Shown here: piece after piece, positions 17,985-26,752 of the stretch
Layout of the letters: each line of letters begins with the position of its first letter
Position numbering within the stretch: the first letter of the stretch is position 1
Assembly (NCBI RefSeq): GCF_003600835.1
Contig: NZ_NQYC01000001.1
Span: 3,805,001 to 3,869,000, forward strand
DNA from: Bacillus sp. PK3_68
Lineage (GTDB): Bacteria; Bacillota; Bacilli; Bacillales; Domibacillaceae
DNA length: 64,000 nt
Reading direction: 5' to 3'
Translations under genes and position numbers: made by a program
The notes under the pieces: model-generated
The model's database searches: none
What the model was told of the DNA's origin: nothing
Seen by the model: only the letters and a program-made list of their open reading frames with translations

Positions 17985-19406
17985 ATGAAAAAAGAGATGT
18001 CTTTTTGGGTAGCCATTATTCCGCTGGCTGTTATGATTACTGTCATGGCGATAGCAGTAATAGCTTTAGATCAGGGACCGCACATTCCATTGATTGTCGG
18101 TACGACGACAGCCGCACTTGTTGCCTGGCGTTCAGGTTTTAAGTGGGACGAAATTGAAGAAGCCATGTATAAAGGGATACGCCTTGCGCTTCCGGCTGTC
18201 GTTATTATTATGCTTGTTGGTTTGACAATCGGGGCTTGGATCGGTGGAGGCATTGTAGCGACGATGATTTATTATGGATTGAAAATCATTACACCGTCAT
18301 TATTTTTAGTATCCATTACGATCATTTGTGCCGTCGTTTCTTTAGCGATCGGAAGCTCTTGGTCTACAATGGGGACAATTGGCGTAGCAGGCATGGGGAT
18401 CGGCCTAAGCATGGGAATTCCGGCACCGATGATTGCAGGGGCTGTTATCTCTGGTGCTTATTTCGGAGACAAAATGTCACCGCTTTCAGATACAACGAAC
18501 TTGGCTGCGGGCTTAACGAATACGGATTTATTTGTTCATATTCGCCATATGTTCTATACGACGCTCCCGGGATTAATTATCACGTTAGCTGTATACGCGT
18601 TTTTAGGAAAAGATTTTGGTAAAAGCGGAATGGATACAGCTGACATTCAACAAACAATGACGGTGCTTCAAGATAGCTTTGTCATCTCACCATTTTTAAT
18701 GCTTATTCCATTACTCGTTATTGTGTTGGTAGCCAAAAAGGTGCCTGCGATTCCTGCACTTATTATCGGAATTATCCTCGGTTTTGGCTCTCAAGTCTTT
18801 ATTCAAGGAGGCTCTTTTACAGGGGCGATTGCTGCCCTGCAAAGCGGCTTTGTTATTGATACCGGAAACGAGATGGTTGATAACTTATTTAACCGCGGCG
18901 GTTTAGATTCAATGATGTATACCGTTTCCATGACGATTGTGGCTATGACTTTTGGAGGAGTTCTAGAGTATACAGGAATGCTTGAAGCCATTGTCAAACA
19001 AATTTTAAAGCTGGCAAGAACAGGAAAAACGCTTGTGGCATCAACGGTGGTTTCTTGTTTTGCGACAAACGCTTCTTGTTCCGAACAATATATTTCTATT
19101 GTTATCCCTTCAAGAATGTATGCAAAAGCTTATCAAGAGAAAGGGCTTCATTCGAAAAATCTTTCGCGTGCTCTTGAAGATGGAGGAACGCTAACTTCCG
19201 TGTTCATTCCATGGAATACGTGCGGAGTGTTCATACTCGCAACGCTTGGTGTTCATACATTTGATTATGCGCCGTACGCGATACTGAATTTCGTGGTGCC
19301 AATTCTTTCTATCATTTATGCGTTAACTGGATTCTCTATTGTCAAGCTGACAGATGAAGAGAAATTAGCCTTAGCACAGCAAGAGGAAACGACATTAAAT
19401 CAATAG
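17985..19406 (+). CDS. nhaC: NhaC-family Na+/H+ antiporter-like transporter
   Basis: 473 residues from ATG 17985, chosen because GGGG lies 7 bases upstream and the product then starts directly with the first membrane segment. It has roughly 11-12 predicted membrane helices and the family stretches IGSSWSTMGTIGVAG and GAYFGDKMSPLSDTTNLAAG. NhaC proteins exchange sodium and protons, but members such as MleN swap organic acids. Here, sitting between amino-acid acylation genes, it could carry an amino acid or acyl-amino acid. That substrate idea is inference from position only. Confidence 0.85.
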   Translation: MKKEMSFWVAIIPLAVMITVMAIAVIALDQGPHIPLIVGTTTAALVAWRSGFKWDEIEEAMYKGIRLALPAVVIIMLVGLTIGAWIGGGIVATMIYYGLKIITPSLFLVSITIICAVVSLAIGSSWSTMGTIGVAGMGIGLSMGIPAPMIAGAVISGAYFGDKMSPLSDTTNLAAGLTNTDLFVHIRHMFYTTLPGLIITLAVYAFLGKDFGKSGMDTADIQQTMTVLQDSFVISPFLMLIPLLVIVLVAKKVPAIPALIIGIILGFGSQVFIQGGSFTGAIAALQSGFVIDTGNEMVDNLFNRGGLDSMMYTVSMTIVAMTFGGVLEYTGMLEAIVKQILKLARTGKTLVASTVVSCFATNASCSEQYISIVIPSRMYAKAYQEKGLHSKNLSRALEDGGTLTSVFIPWNTCGVFILATLGVHTFDYAPYAILNFVVPILSIIYALTGFSIVKLTDEEKLALAQQEETTLNQ

Positions 19407-19455
19407 AATAAAGGAAAGAAAAAGTTCCTTTATGTGAACTTTTTCTTTCCCTCAA

Positions 19456-20720
19456 TTAATAGATAGGGATATTCAGTTCATAAATAGAGCGAGGCCGTCC
19501 TTGTTGGTAAGTCATTTCTTCACCAACAACTTTAACAAAGCCATGATCGACGAGTTTTTTTAAGATTCGCTCCGTTGACCGGCGGGTGACTTGCAAATAA
19601 TCTGATAGATCGGCAGCTGTAAAGTGAAGAGATGGACGGGATTTGCCAAATTGAATAACCTTCGATATATTTGCAGGACTCAGCTTTGTTTCTTTTGCTA
19701 TTTGAAGCAATGACGGATGATCGTTTTTTAACCGTTGTGTTTTCTTTTCTTTTGGAAAAGGTCCGAGAAGTTCTTTATCTTCTGTTAGAATGTATCCGCA
19801 GCTTTCATGTTCATGATGGGCCGCAAAACTGTTTGCAATTTTTGCATGTTGACTGGCCTCGGCAGCTGTCAATCCGTATCCAAAGCCTACTGTTACAGGG
19901 CTCTGCCACTTGAGAAGGAATTCATAGAAATCGTCGCTGTTCATGATGATTTCAACATCGCCGCGAGTACTATATAGCAAAAAAGCAGCTTCTGCTGATT
20001 GTTGAATAGAAGCATTCATTTTATGCGCAAACGCTTCTAAATGCTCTTCCTGAACATCTTCTGTTTTCTCTAAGGAAATATAGCCGGCTGCAACTGTAGC
20101 GGATTGGCTTTTGGTTAATTCTGCTCGAGCTTTGGCATCTTGTAAGCCATGTATCAATGATTTAACGGGATCGATCATTCTTTGGGCGGGAACACCTAGC
20201 TGTTGGAGCCTGTCATACACAGCATGAATACTTGTTAACGCCAGTTCTATTTTTCCAGCTTGAAAGCGGGAATAATGAAAATGGACAATATCATTGATAT
20301 CAAATTTATTGGGCAGTTTATCCGCATAATCAATCACATGAAGAGGGCCATTGCGAAAGCCGATATCAGCAAGGATGTTTTTAATAAATGAAGATTCAGT
20401 TAAATCAATGGAAATCCGCTCCATGGAAATCTGTTTATGAGAGATAAGAGAAAGAAGAGAAATGGCAATAGCCGTTTCATCCTGTTCTAAATAGAGAGAG
20501 GGAATCGGCATTGACTCGTGAACTTCCTTTGAAAAATAATAAGGTAAAGCTCCTGAAAAAAATAAAACATCGCAAGGTTTTACTCGTTTGACCAGCTCGG
20601 TGGCTTCTTCTGGCCGATCATATACATATGGCTCAATCTCAACTTCTCCGACTTGGGGGCTATAGAAGAAATAGTACGGATAAAATCAGCTGAACCGATT
20701 ACAGCAATTTTAATGGTCAT
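19456..20720 (-). pseudogene. Winged-helix regulator of the racemase cluster, frameshifted
   Basis: The intact frame 19456-20511 encodes 351 residues with a C-terminal winged-helix region (LTAADLSDYLQVTRRSTERIL-like stretch near its end). The true N-terminus continues upstream: ATG at 20718-20720 after AGGAGC reads MTIKIAVIGSADFIRTISSIAP, then shifts frame at the G5 run 20655-20659 (plus strand) into VGEVEIEPYVYDRPEEATEL, which joins the long frame. One added base gives a 421-residue protein. It lies opposite and between the antiporter and the racemase gene, typical for a local regulator. A specific family name is not certain. Confidence 0.75.
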
Positions 20721-20826
20721 AATTCCAGCTCCTATATGAATAAAAAATTTTTATTATTTAGCGTCTATTTAACGATAACTATATCAAATAAAAAAAACAA
20801 TTGTAAACTGAAAGGAAGAAAACTTG
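20721..20826. promoter_or_regulatory. Divergent promoter region between regulator and racemase gene
   Basis: An AT-rich 106-base gap with the near-perfect palindrome AATAAAAA-A-TTTTTATT at 20739-20755, 19 bases upstream of the regulator start. It is a candidate operator for autoregulation and for the divergent racemase-acyltransferase operon. Confidence 0.4.
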
Positions 20827-21936
20827 ATGAAGATTACAGCCATCCATTTATACGCTACACATTTCCCTTTACATACTCCATTTATCGTAAGCTATCATAC
20901 TTATGATTATATGCCATCTATTATTGTGAAGGTAGAAACAGATGAAGGAATTACAGGATACGGAGAAACTGTAGCGGATGAACACGTAACAGGCGAAACG
21001 TGGGAGGGAGCTTTTTATACGCTTAAAAATACTCTAGCTCCTGCCGTATTAGGAAAAAACCCACTGGAGATTGAAAAAATACACGATATTATGAACAAGG
21101 CCGTTTATGGAGCACCAGCTGCAAAAGCGGCTATCGATATAGCTTGTTTTGATATTCTCGGCAAAAAGCTAAAACAGCCTGTCTATCAGCTTATTGGCGG
21201 CCGTTATCACGATGAATTCCCAATCACACACGTATTAAGCATTGCCGAGCCTGACTATATGGCAGAAGAAGCAGCCACTAGGGCCGATCAAGGTTATCGA
21301 TCATTTAAAATGAAAGTCGGAAACGACGTCAAAAAGGACGTCGAACGAATAAAAGCTGTACGAGCAAGAGTAGGAGAGGATATTGCGATTCGGGTAGACG
21401 TCAATCAAGGATGGACAAACAGCGCGATGACACTAACGGCGCTGCGTGCCCTTCAAGAAGTAAATCTTGATTGGCTGGAGCAGCCAATTTTAGCGGATGA
21501 TATCAATGGCATGGCATTTATCAGATCAAAGACGGATATTCCTTTAATGATTGATGAAGGATTAAAAGGCCCCCGGGAAATGCGAGAGATCATTGAAAAA
21601 CAGGCAGCTGATAAAGTAAATATTAAATTAATGAAGTGCGGCGGCATTTATCCTGCGGTAAAATTAGCCCATCAAGCCGAAATGGCCGGGCTTGAGTGCC
21701 AAGTTGGTTCGATGGTTGAATCGTCTGTCGGTTCTGCCGCTGGATTCCATGTTGCTTTTTCAAAAAAAGTAATTACAAGTGTTGAGTTAACAGGTCCTTT
21801 AAAGTTTTCTAAGGATGTAGGGGACCTTCATTATGATGTTCCGTTTATTAGATTAACGGAACAGCCGGGGCTTGGTGTCGAAGTAGATGAAAAAACATTA
21901 ATGGAGCTAACTGTTTTTGAAGCGACAGTCTGTTAA
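20827..21936 (+). CDS. Enolase-superfamily N-succinyl-L-Arg/Lys racemase (BC0371-like)
   Basis: 369 residues, muconate-lactonizing subgroup. Acid/base lysine motif SFKMKVG, metal ligands in RVDVNQGW, WLEQP and MIDEG, and the second catalytic lysine in NIKLMKCGG. From memory the whole sequence closely follows B. cereus BC0371, characterised as a divergent N-succinyl amino acid racemase acting on Arg and Lys derivatives. ATG 20827 follows AAGGAAG; TTG 20824 is in frame just before it. The neighbouring M20 deacylase and GNAT protein support this over a dipeptide epimerase role. CatB at 50152 belongs to the same superfamily but differs in motif (GTELFGPLL). Confidence 0.85.
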   Translation: MKITAIHLYATHFPLHTPFIVSYHTYDYMPSIIVKVETDEGITGYGETVADEHVTGETWEGAFYTLKNTLAPAVLGKNPLEIEKIHDIMNKAVYGAPAAKAAIDIACFDILGKKLKQPVYQLIGGRYHDEFPITHVLSIAEPDYMAEEAATRADQGYRSFKMKVGNDVKKDVERIKAVRARVGEDIAIRVDVNQGWTNSAMTLTALRALQEVNLDWLEQPILADDINGMAFIRSKTDIPLMIDEGLKGPREMREIIEKQAADKVNIKLMKCGGIYPAVKLAHQAEMAGLECQVGSMVESSVGSAAGFHVAFSKKVITSVELTGPLKFSKDVGDLHYDVPFIRLTEQPGLGVEVDEKTLMELTVFEATVC

Positions 21937-21953
21937 CAGAAGGGAGAATTTTA

Positions 21954-22658
21954 GTGAGGGTCATTCATGAGGGAAGATTAGGTACGAACAATCAATCATT
22001 TAATGTTTTGCGGCTATCTATGGAGCATATAGAGCCTATTTTAGAATTACAGCAATCGGTCATTGAAGCTTTGGAAAACAAAGAGATATTGCAGCCGCTT
22101 TCCTATGAGGAATTTCAGTATATCCTTGAGGGAAAGGGCTTGATGATTGGGGCGTTTACAAACAAAAAATTGATTGCTTTCCGAGCGTTACTGGTGCCGC
22201 CAATAGATGAGGAGCATCTCGGATGGGATATTGGATTGACAGAAGAAGAGCTGCCAGGTGTAATTTATCAGGAAATCTCGAATGTGCACCCCGATTATCG
22301 CGGAAATGGCTTGCAAAAGCTTTTAGCTGCCTGCATCATGCAAGAGCTAGATCTACTTGAGCCAAAGTACAAGTACGTTTGCTGTACAGTAGCGCCATTT
22401 AATATTCCGAGCTTAAAAGACAAATTCGCTCAAGGAATGGAAATTGCTGCGTTAAAAGAAAAGTATGGCAGCCGGCTTCGTTATGTTTTTGTAAAGGAAC
22501 TGAAGAAAGACAGCGCCGAAAAAGAGTGGACATTCACAACACGACGAATGGACGACACGGCTGGGCAGCAAGAGCTGCTTAAGCAAGGGTGGAAGGGCTT
22601 CCGCATGGAAACTCGTGAAGGCACACAATGGGTTGAATTTAGAAGAGAAGTGCAGTAA
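21954..22658 (+). CDS. GNAT-family N-acyltransferase, probable amino-acid N-succinyltransferase
   Basis: 234 residues with one GNAT core; the acetyl/acyl-CoA binding region is EISNVHPDYRGNGLQKLL (residues about 103-120). Start is GTG 21954, 17 bases after the racemase stop, with GAAGGGAG upstream. In the known pathway of Gram-positive N-succinylamino acid racemase clusters a GNAT enzyme succinylates the D-amino acid, the racemase epimerises it and an M20 enzyme removes the succinyl group. Position beside the racemase gene supports that role. The acyl donor cannot be read from the sequence. Confidence 0.75.
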   Translation: MRVIHEGRLGTNNQSFNVLRLSMEHIEPILELQQSVIEALENKEILQPLSYEEFQYILEGKGLMIGAFTNKKLIAFRALLVPPIDEEHLGWDIGLTEEELPGVIYQEISNVHPDYRGNGLQKLLAACIMQELDLLEPKYKYVCCTVAPFNIPSLKDKFAQGMEIAALKEKYGSRLRYVFVKELKKDSAEKEWTFTTRRMDDTAGQQELLKQGWKGFRMETREGTQWVEFRREVQ

Positions 22659-22721
22659 GATTTGCTGCTGCTATCGCGTAATAAATATTTAATAGAGTAG
22701 GGCGTTGCTTTTACTACAGAC

Positions 22722-22765
22722 AAACCATCTATTCTTTCCTAATAGGATTGAATAGGTGGTTTTTT
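22722..22765 (+). terminator. Rho-independent terminator after the racemase-acyltransferase operon
   Basis: A 13-bp stem (22722-22734 with 22750-22762, one G-T pair) ends in a T-run. It separates the amino-acid module from the aromatic-catabolism island. Confidence 0.85.
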
Positions 22766-22890
22766 ATATGAATTAGCATGATAAGGGTTAAAAAATTAGA
22801 ATATTCAAACTTATTAGGCTGTTGTTTGCAATCGTTTATTTTTTTATTATTTGAATACGGAAAGTAATTCAGAACATTTCAACAATTATA

Positions 22891-22906
22891 TTGAAAACGT
22901 TCTCAT
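22891..22906 (+). promoter_or_regulatory. cre site (CcpA) upstream of the luciferase-like monooxygenase
   Basis: TTGAAAACGTTCTCAT matches the consensus WTGNAANCGNWNNCAW at every position. It lies 52 bases before the ATG at 22958, which suits carbon catabolite control of the first gene of the island. Confidence 0.65.
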
Positions 22907-22957
22907 TCATTTAAATGAATCAGTAAATTCTCACTAAATTATTGGAGGCTGAAGAAA

Positions 22958-24037
22958 ATGAATTTTGGTATTTATGTAGAGATGCAAAACCCTGAACAAT
23001 ATAAGAAGCCACATGCGCAAGTATACAGAGAAATATTAGAACAAATTGAGCATGCAGACAAACGGGGATTTAGTACCTTTAATACACTTGAACATCATTG
23101 GTTTGAAGAATTCTCGATTTCGGCGAACCCGATGGCTCTTTACTCAGCAGCGGCACAGCATACAAGCAATATTCGTTTTAGAACTTGTTCACATGTACTT
23201 CCATTGCATAACCCGATGGTGTTTGCCGGCCAGGCCGCTGTAACAGATATTTTAACAGGGGGAAGATTTGAATTTGCAGTAGGCCGCGGTCATGCTTGGG
23301 TGTTCCCTAAAGCCTCTATCCCGCTAGAAGAATCAAGAGGCCGCTTTGTTGAATCGCTTGAAATTATCGAAAAAGCATTGGAAGAAGAAGTATTCTCTTA
23401 TCACGGAAAGTATTATGACGTAGAGAATGTGAGAGTAGTTCCGCGCCCAACGAAGAAACCAAGAATTTTTACAGGCGGAGCGAGCAACCATAATTATGAG
23501 CTTGCCGGGAAAAAAGGCTGGGGGGTACTGATCACCCCAATGCTGCCGTTAGAGCACGTATTAGGCCAGCTTGATATTTATCGCAAGTCATGCAAGGAGC
23601 ACGGAAATACGCCAGACATCGTTTACGTTCAAGCGTTATATCTCGATGACGGCGGCGAGAGAGCCAGGAAAGAAGCAGAACCATATATTTTACAGTTCAT
23701 GAAAGGAAATGTGTCACCGGCAAAAGAGCTTCCTCCTAAAGAAGAAATGATCAAAAAGGACTTTGGCTTCTATGCTAGCGGCGCCTTAGAATCATTAGCG
23801 GATATTCCATATCAAAAATTAATTGATGACGAGTATGTATGGGTTGGATCTCCAGATGAAATTCAACCAAAAGTTAAGAAAGTCATTGAAGCTTGCCCTG
23901 ATTTATCGGAAATTGCCCTGCTCTGTACGTATGCGGGAATGGAGCATTGGAAAACAATCCGTACACAAGATTTATTCAGCCAGCAAATTATGCCTCATTT
24001 TCAAGAAAATAAAGAAGAAGCACTCGTTCGTTACTAA
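22958..24037 (+). CDS. LLM-class flavin-dependent monooxygenase (bacterial luciferase family)
   Basis: 359 residues with a luciferase-like TIM barrel. Motifs: N-terminal MNFGIYVEMQ, FNTLEHHWFEEF with the conserved His pair, and GRFEFAVGRGH. Such enzymes use FMNH2 and oxygen to oxidise small organic substrates; they need an external flavin reductase. ATG 22958 follows TTGGAGG. A perfect cre site lies upstream and a free-standing riboflavin kinase gene follows 72 bases downstream, which could supply its FMN. The substrate is unknown; a role in the aromatic pathway is inferred from position. Confidence 0.85.
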   Translation: MNFGIYVEMQNPEQYKKPHAQVYREILEQIEHADKRGFSTFNTLEHHWFEEFSISANPMALYSAAAQHTSNIRFRTCSHVLPLHNPMVFAGQAAVTDILTGGRFEFAVGRGHAWVFPKASIPLEESRGRFVESLEIIEKALEEEVFSYHGKYYDVENVRVVPRPTKKPRIFTGGASNHNYELAGKKGWGVLITPMLPLEHVLGQLDIYRKSCKEHGNTPDIVYVQALYLDDGGERARKEAEPYILQFMKGNVSPAKELPPKEEMIKKDFGFYASGALESLADIPYQKLIDDEYVWVGSPDEIQPKVKKVIEACPDLSEIALLCTYAGMEHWKTIRTQDLFSQQIMPHFQENKEEALVRY

Positions 24038-24109
24038 CAAAATAGAAGGCTGCTTCAAGAAGAGGGAAGTGTTGAGGCAGCCTGAACAAAAAGAACGGAG
24101 TGACAAAGC

Positions 24110-24496
24110 GTGAACCAATTAATAACAGGAAAAATCATTCAGGGAGAAGGAAAAGCAAAACATCTTGGTTTTCCAACGGCCAATGTTCTTTGTCATTGTA
24201 AATTACTAAATGGGGTATATGGCGTCATTATACGGCTTAGAAATGAACGATATGCAGGCATCATGAATATCGGAAATAAGATTACGTTTCATGACCAGTT
24301 TCCCACTTCAATAGAGATTCACATTTTTGATTTTAATAAACAAATATACGGTGAAATGATTGAGGCAGAAATTGCCTTCTTTATTAGGGAAGAGCAAAAG
24401 TTTCCTTCTGTGGAAGATTTAATTACTCAAGTAAAGGAGGATATTGCCTATGCACGTAGCCGATTTGCAAAAACGGGCATCCGGGTGTCGAGTTGA
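24110..24496 (+). CDS. Free-standing riboflavin kinase domain protein
   Basis: 128 residues corresponding only to the C-terminal riboflavin kinase half of bifunctional RibF/RibC. It shows GKIIQGEGKAKHLGFPTANV (the nucleotide/flavin binding GFPTAN motif), NGVYGVIIRL and NIGNKITF. Expected reaction: ATP-dependent conversion of riboflavin to FMN. GTG 24110 follows CGGAGTGA. The complementary FMN adenylyltransferase half is encoded separately at 45226. Gene order after an FMN-type monooxygenase suggests dedicated cofactor supply. Compared with standard RibF the PT of NIGxxPT reads KI here, so activity should be tested. Confidence 0.85.
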   Translation: MNQLITGKIIQGEGKAKHLGFPTANVLCHCKLLNGVYGVIIRLRNERYAGIMNIGNKITFHDQFPTSIEIHIFDFNKQIYGEMIEAEIAFFIREEQKFPSVEDLITQVKEDIAYARSRFAKTGIRVSS

Positions 24497-24761
24497 ACAG
24501 ATTATTCATTTGCCTGACAAAAAATTCGTCGACTGGTGTGGCGAGCATTATGCCATTAATCGGGGGGTGTTCAATGTTATTGACCGCTGGTTTTTTGATT
24601 ATGGATTGACGAACATTTTACAGAGGCGGCAAACTATGGTGCAGTTTTTGCAACATTTTCATACCGTCAATAAGGTGGATTCCAAAAAAATGTATGTTCA
24701 ATTCGGAAAAGGCGGAGTGAAGAAGAGCCTTTATTATTTTGTAAATCAATGTTTAAAATAA
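24450..24761 (+). CDS. Unrecognised 103-residue protein between riboflavin kinase and regulator
   Basis: Starts at ATG 24450 with a strong AAAGGAGG ribosome binding site located inside the riboflavin kinase gene, which it overlaps by 47 bases. The product is basic and aromatic-rich (KKFVDWCGEHYAINRGVF, VIDRWFFDYGL, GKGGVKKSLYYFVNQCLK), with no membrane segment. I do not recognise the family. The strong ribosome binding site and the tight overlap argue that it is a real gene co-expressed with the kinase. Confidence 0.7.
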   Translation: MHVADLQKRASGCRVEQIIHLPDKKFVDWCGEHYAINRGVFNVIDRWFFDYGLTNILQRRQTMVQFLQHFHTVNKVDSKKMYVQFGKGGVKKSLYYFVNQCLK

Positions 24762-24789
24762 GTAAAAACAAAATAATGAGGGTGATATT

Positions 24790-26682
24790 GTGGCCATGAA
24801 AGCAAGCGATTTGAGTTTAGACCACTTTATAAGCATCTCAGAAAGACCTGGCATGAGAATGAAAGAATTACAGCTAACACTTACTAGTGCAGATGCCATT
24901 GCATTGCTTCGCAGAGATTTAATTAATGCATTGGGCATCCAAAGGGCCAAAAGATTTTTGCTTAGATACGGTTATCATTGTGGGGCTCACGAAGCAAGAA
25001 TATTGAAGGAGGCTATTCAGTGGCAAGATGCTTTGGAATGGCTGATTGCCGGGTCTAAAATGCACCAGTTAACGGGGCGGGCCTTTTCTTATCCGGATAC
25101 CTTCCGTGTTGATATGAAAAAAGGTACATTTGATGTTTCAGGATACTGGAATGATTCCTATGAAGCCAAGCAGCATCTTGCCTATTTTTCGGAACATATT
25201 GAACCAGTTTGTTACTATTTAGTCGGTTATGCCAGCGGATACACCAGTGAATGCATGGAAAAGCAGATTATTTTTAAAGAAGTAAAGTGTAAAGGAAAAG
25301 GTGATGACCACTGCAGCTATGTGGGTAAAACAGTAGAAGAATGGGGGAAGGAAATCGAAGAAGATCTCCTTTACTATCAAGATGAAGATATGTCAGCTGA
25401 ACTCGATCAAATGTATCGAAGAGTGGAACAGCAAAAAGAAAGATTAGAGATTGGCTATTCGTTAAGCCGCAGCCTGACACAAGCGATGCTCCAAGAAAAA
25501 GGACTGCCTGCTTTTGCTGAAATATTAGGAAAGAGTCTTCGCTGCCAAGTGCTGATTGAAAACAAAGACTTTGAATCCATTGCTCAATATAGTGTAAGCC
25601 CCGGACTCGATCAATATATGACGGTGAAAAATCTGGAGAAGAAGGCTAAGGATGAGCTTAGAAACCACTCTGTCATTGAGAGAGAACTGAAGAACAAAAC
25701 ATTTAGGCTTCTAACAACAGCTATTATTATGAAAAATAACATTTATGGCTATATTACCATCGCTTTAAATCAGAAAAACGACGATTTCTACACAGATTTA
25801 CTTGAGCGTACAGCGACTACTGCTGCTTTATATATTCAAAATGAGCGAGTAGCGGTTGAAACGGAGCAGCGCTTAAAAGGAGATTTATTAGAGCAGCTGC
25901 TCAATAATAAAGAAGTAAAACCTCAGGAAATACATGCCCGTCTTTCTTTGCTTGGCTATGACATTACGCAACCCCATTATATTATTCACATGGAAATAGA
26001 AAGTGAGAATAAAACAAAAAAGACCTCGCTGAATTCAGAATATTTTAAAATATACAACAAACTAACAGATATTTTTAATCATGAACTAAATAGAAATGGA
26101 AGCCATGCTTTGATGCTCCCCAAATTAAATACCGTACAGGCGATTGTTTCAAAAAAATATATTGATGGAGAAGGGATAACCATTAAGAAACTGGGGGAAA
26201 GGCTGCTTCAAAAGATTGGAGGTACACATCAGCAAATCTATATTGGAATCAGCGAGGAAACGACCCACGTTTCAGAATTTCATAAAAAAATAGAAGAAGC
26301 GAAAAAAGCAGTAGAGCTGGCTAAAGTAAGATATTCCAGTTCGAAGGTAATCCTAGCGAGTGAATTAGGGCATTTAACTTTATTTTTAAGTGCAAGGGCT
26401 CCAGAAGAACTGGAAGCATTTGCTGTGGAAAAACTGTATTCCATTTTGGATTACGATCAAAAGAAAAACTCAGAGCTTGTTGTTACGCTGTTTTATTATT
26501 CGCAAAATGAATTTAATTTACATAAAACAGCCAGAAAAATGTCCATTTCCATTAGTGGAATGAGGTATCGGCTGCAAAAGATTGAGGAGTTGCTCAATTT
26601 GAGCTTAGCAGATTCCAGCTGCCGGTTTGAAATTCAACTAGCTCTTCAGATTCTATTAATGCTTGGAAAGATCCATATGTAG
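24790..26682 (+). CDS. XylR-N/V4R sensor fused to PucR-type HTH, aromatic-responsive regulator
   Basis: 630 residues. N-terminal XylR-N-like aromatic effector domain (about 15-120; LRRDLINALGIQRAKRFLLRYGY-type core), V4R domain (about 125-195, ending CKGKGDDHCSYVGKT), a coiled-coil linker (about 200-225), a GAF-like region, a CdaR-like middle and a C-terminal PucR HTH (LHKTARKMSISISGMRYRLQ). XylR-N/V4R is best known on sigma-54 activators; here the AAA+ module is absent. GTG 24790 follows AGGGTGA. A paralogue lies at 41503. It probably activates the Rieske operon directly downstream in response to an aromatic ligand. Confidence 0.85.
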   Translation: MAMKASDLSLDHFISISERPGMRMKELQLTLTSADAIALLRRDLINALGIQRAKRFLLRYGYHCGAHEARILKEAIQWQDALEWLIAGSKMHQLTGRAFSYPDTFRVDMKKGTFDVSGYWNDSYEAKQHLAYFSEHIEPVCYYLVGYASGYTSECMEKQIIFKEVKCKGKGDDHCSYVGKTVEEWGKEIEEDLLYYQDEDMSAELDQMYRRVEQQKERLEIGYSLSRSLTQAMLQEKGLPAFAEILGKSLRCQVLIENKDFESIAQYSVSPGLDQYMTVKNLEKKAKDELRNHSVIERELKNKTFRLLTTAIIMKNNIYGYITIALNQKNDDFYTDLLERTATTAALYIQNERVAVETEQRLKGDLLEQLLNNKEVKPQEIHARLSLLGYDITQPHYIIHMEIESENKTKKTSLNSEYFKIYNKLTDIFNHELNRNGSHALMLPKLNTVQAIVSKKYIDGEGITIKKLGERLLQKIGGTHQQIYIGISEETTHVSEFHKKIEEAKKAVELAKVRYSSSKVILASELGHLTLFLSARAPEELEAFAVEKLYSILDYDQKKNSELVVTLFYYSQNEFNLHKTARKMSISISGMRYRLQKIEELLNLSLADSSCRFEIQLALQILLMLGKIHM

Positions 26683-26752
26683 TTGATGATATGGCCATCA
26701 GAGTTCTCAATTGTATTAAAAACCATTATTAACGAACAGCAGGGGGAGAAAA

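Noticed and set aside
20827-21936. L-Ala-D/L-Glu dipeptide epimerase or muconate cycloisomerase for the enolase-superfamily gene
   Set aside because: No murein-peptide genes nearby, overall sequence follows BC0371 and the neighbours are a deacylase and an acyltransferase; CatB is encoded separately at 50152.
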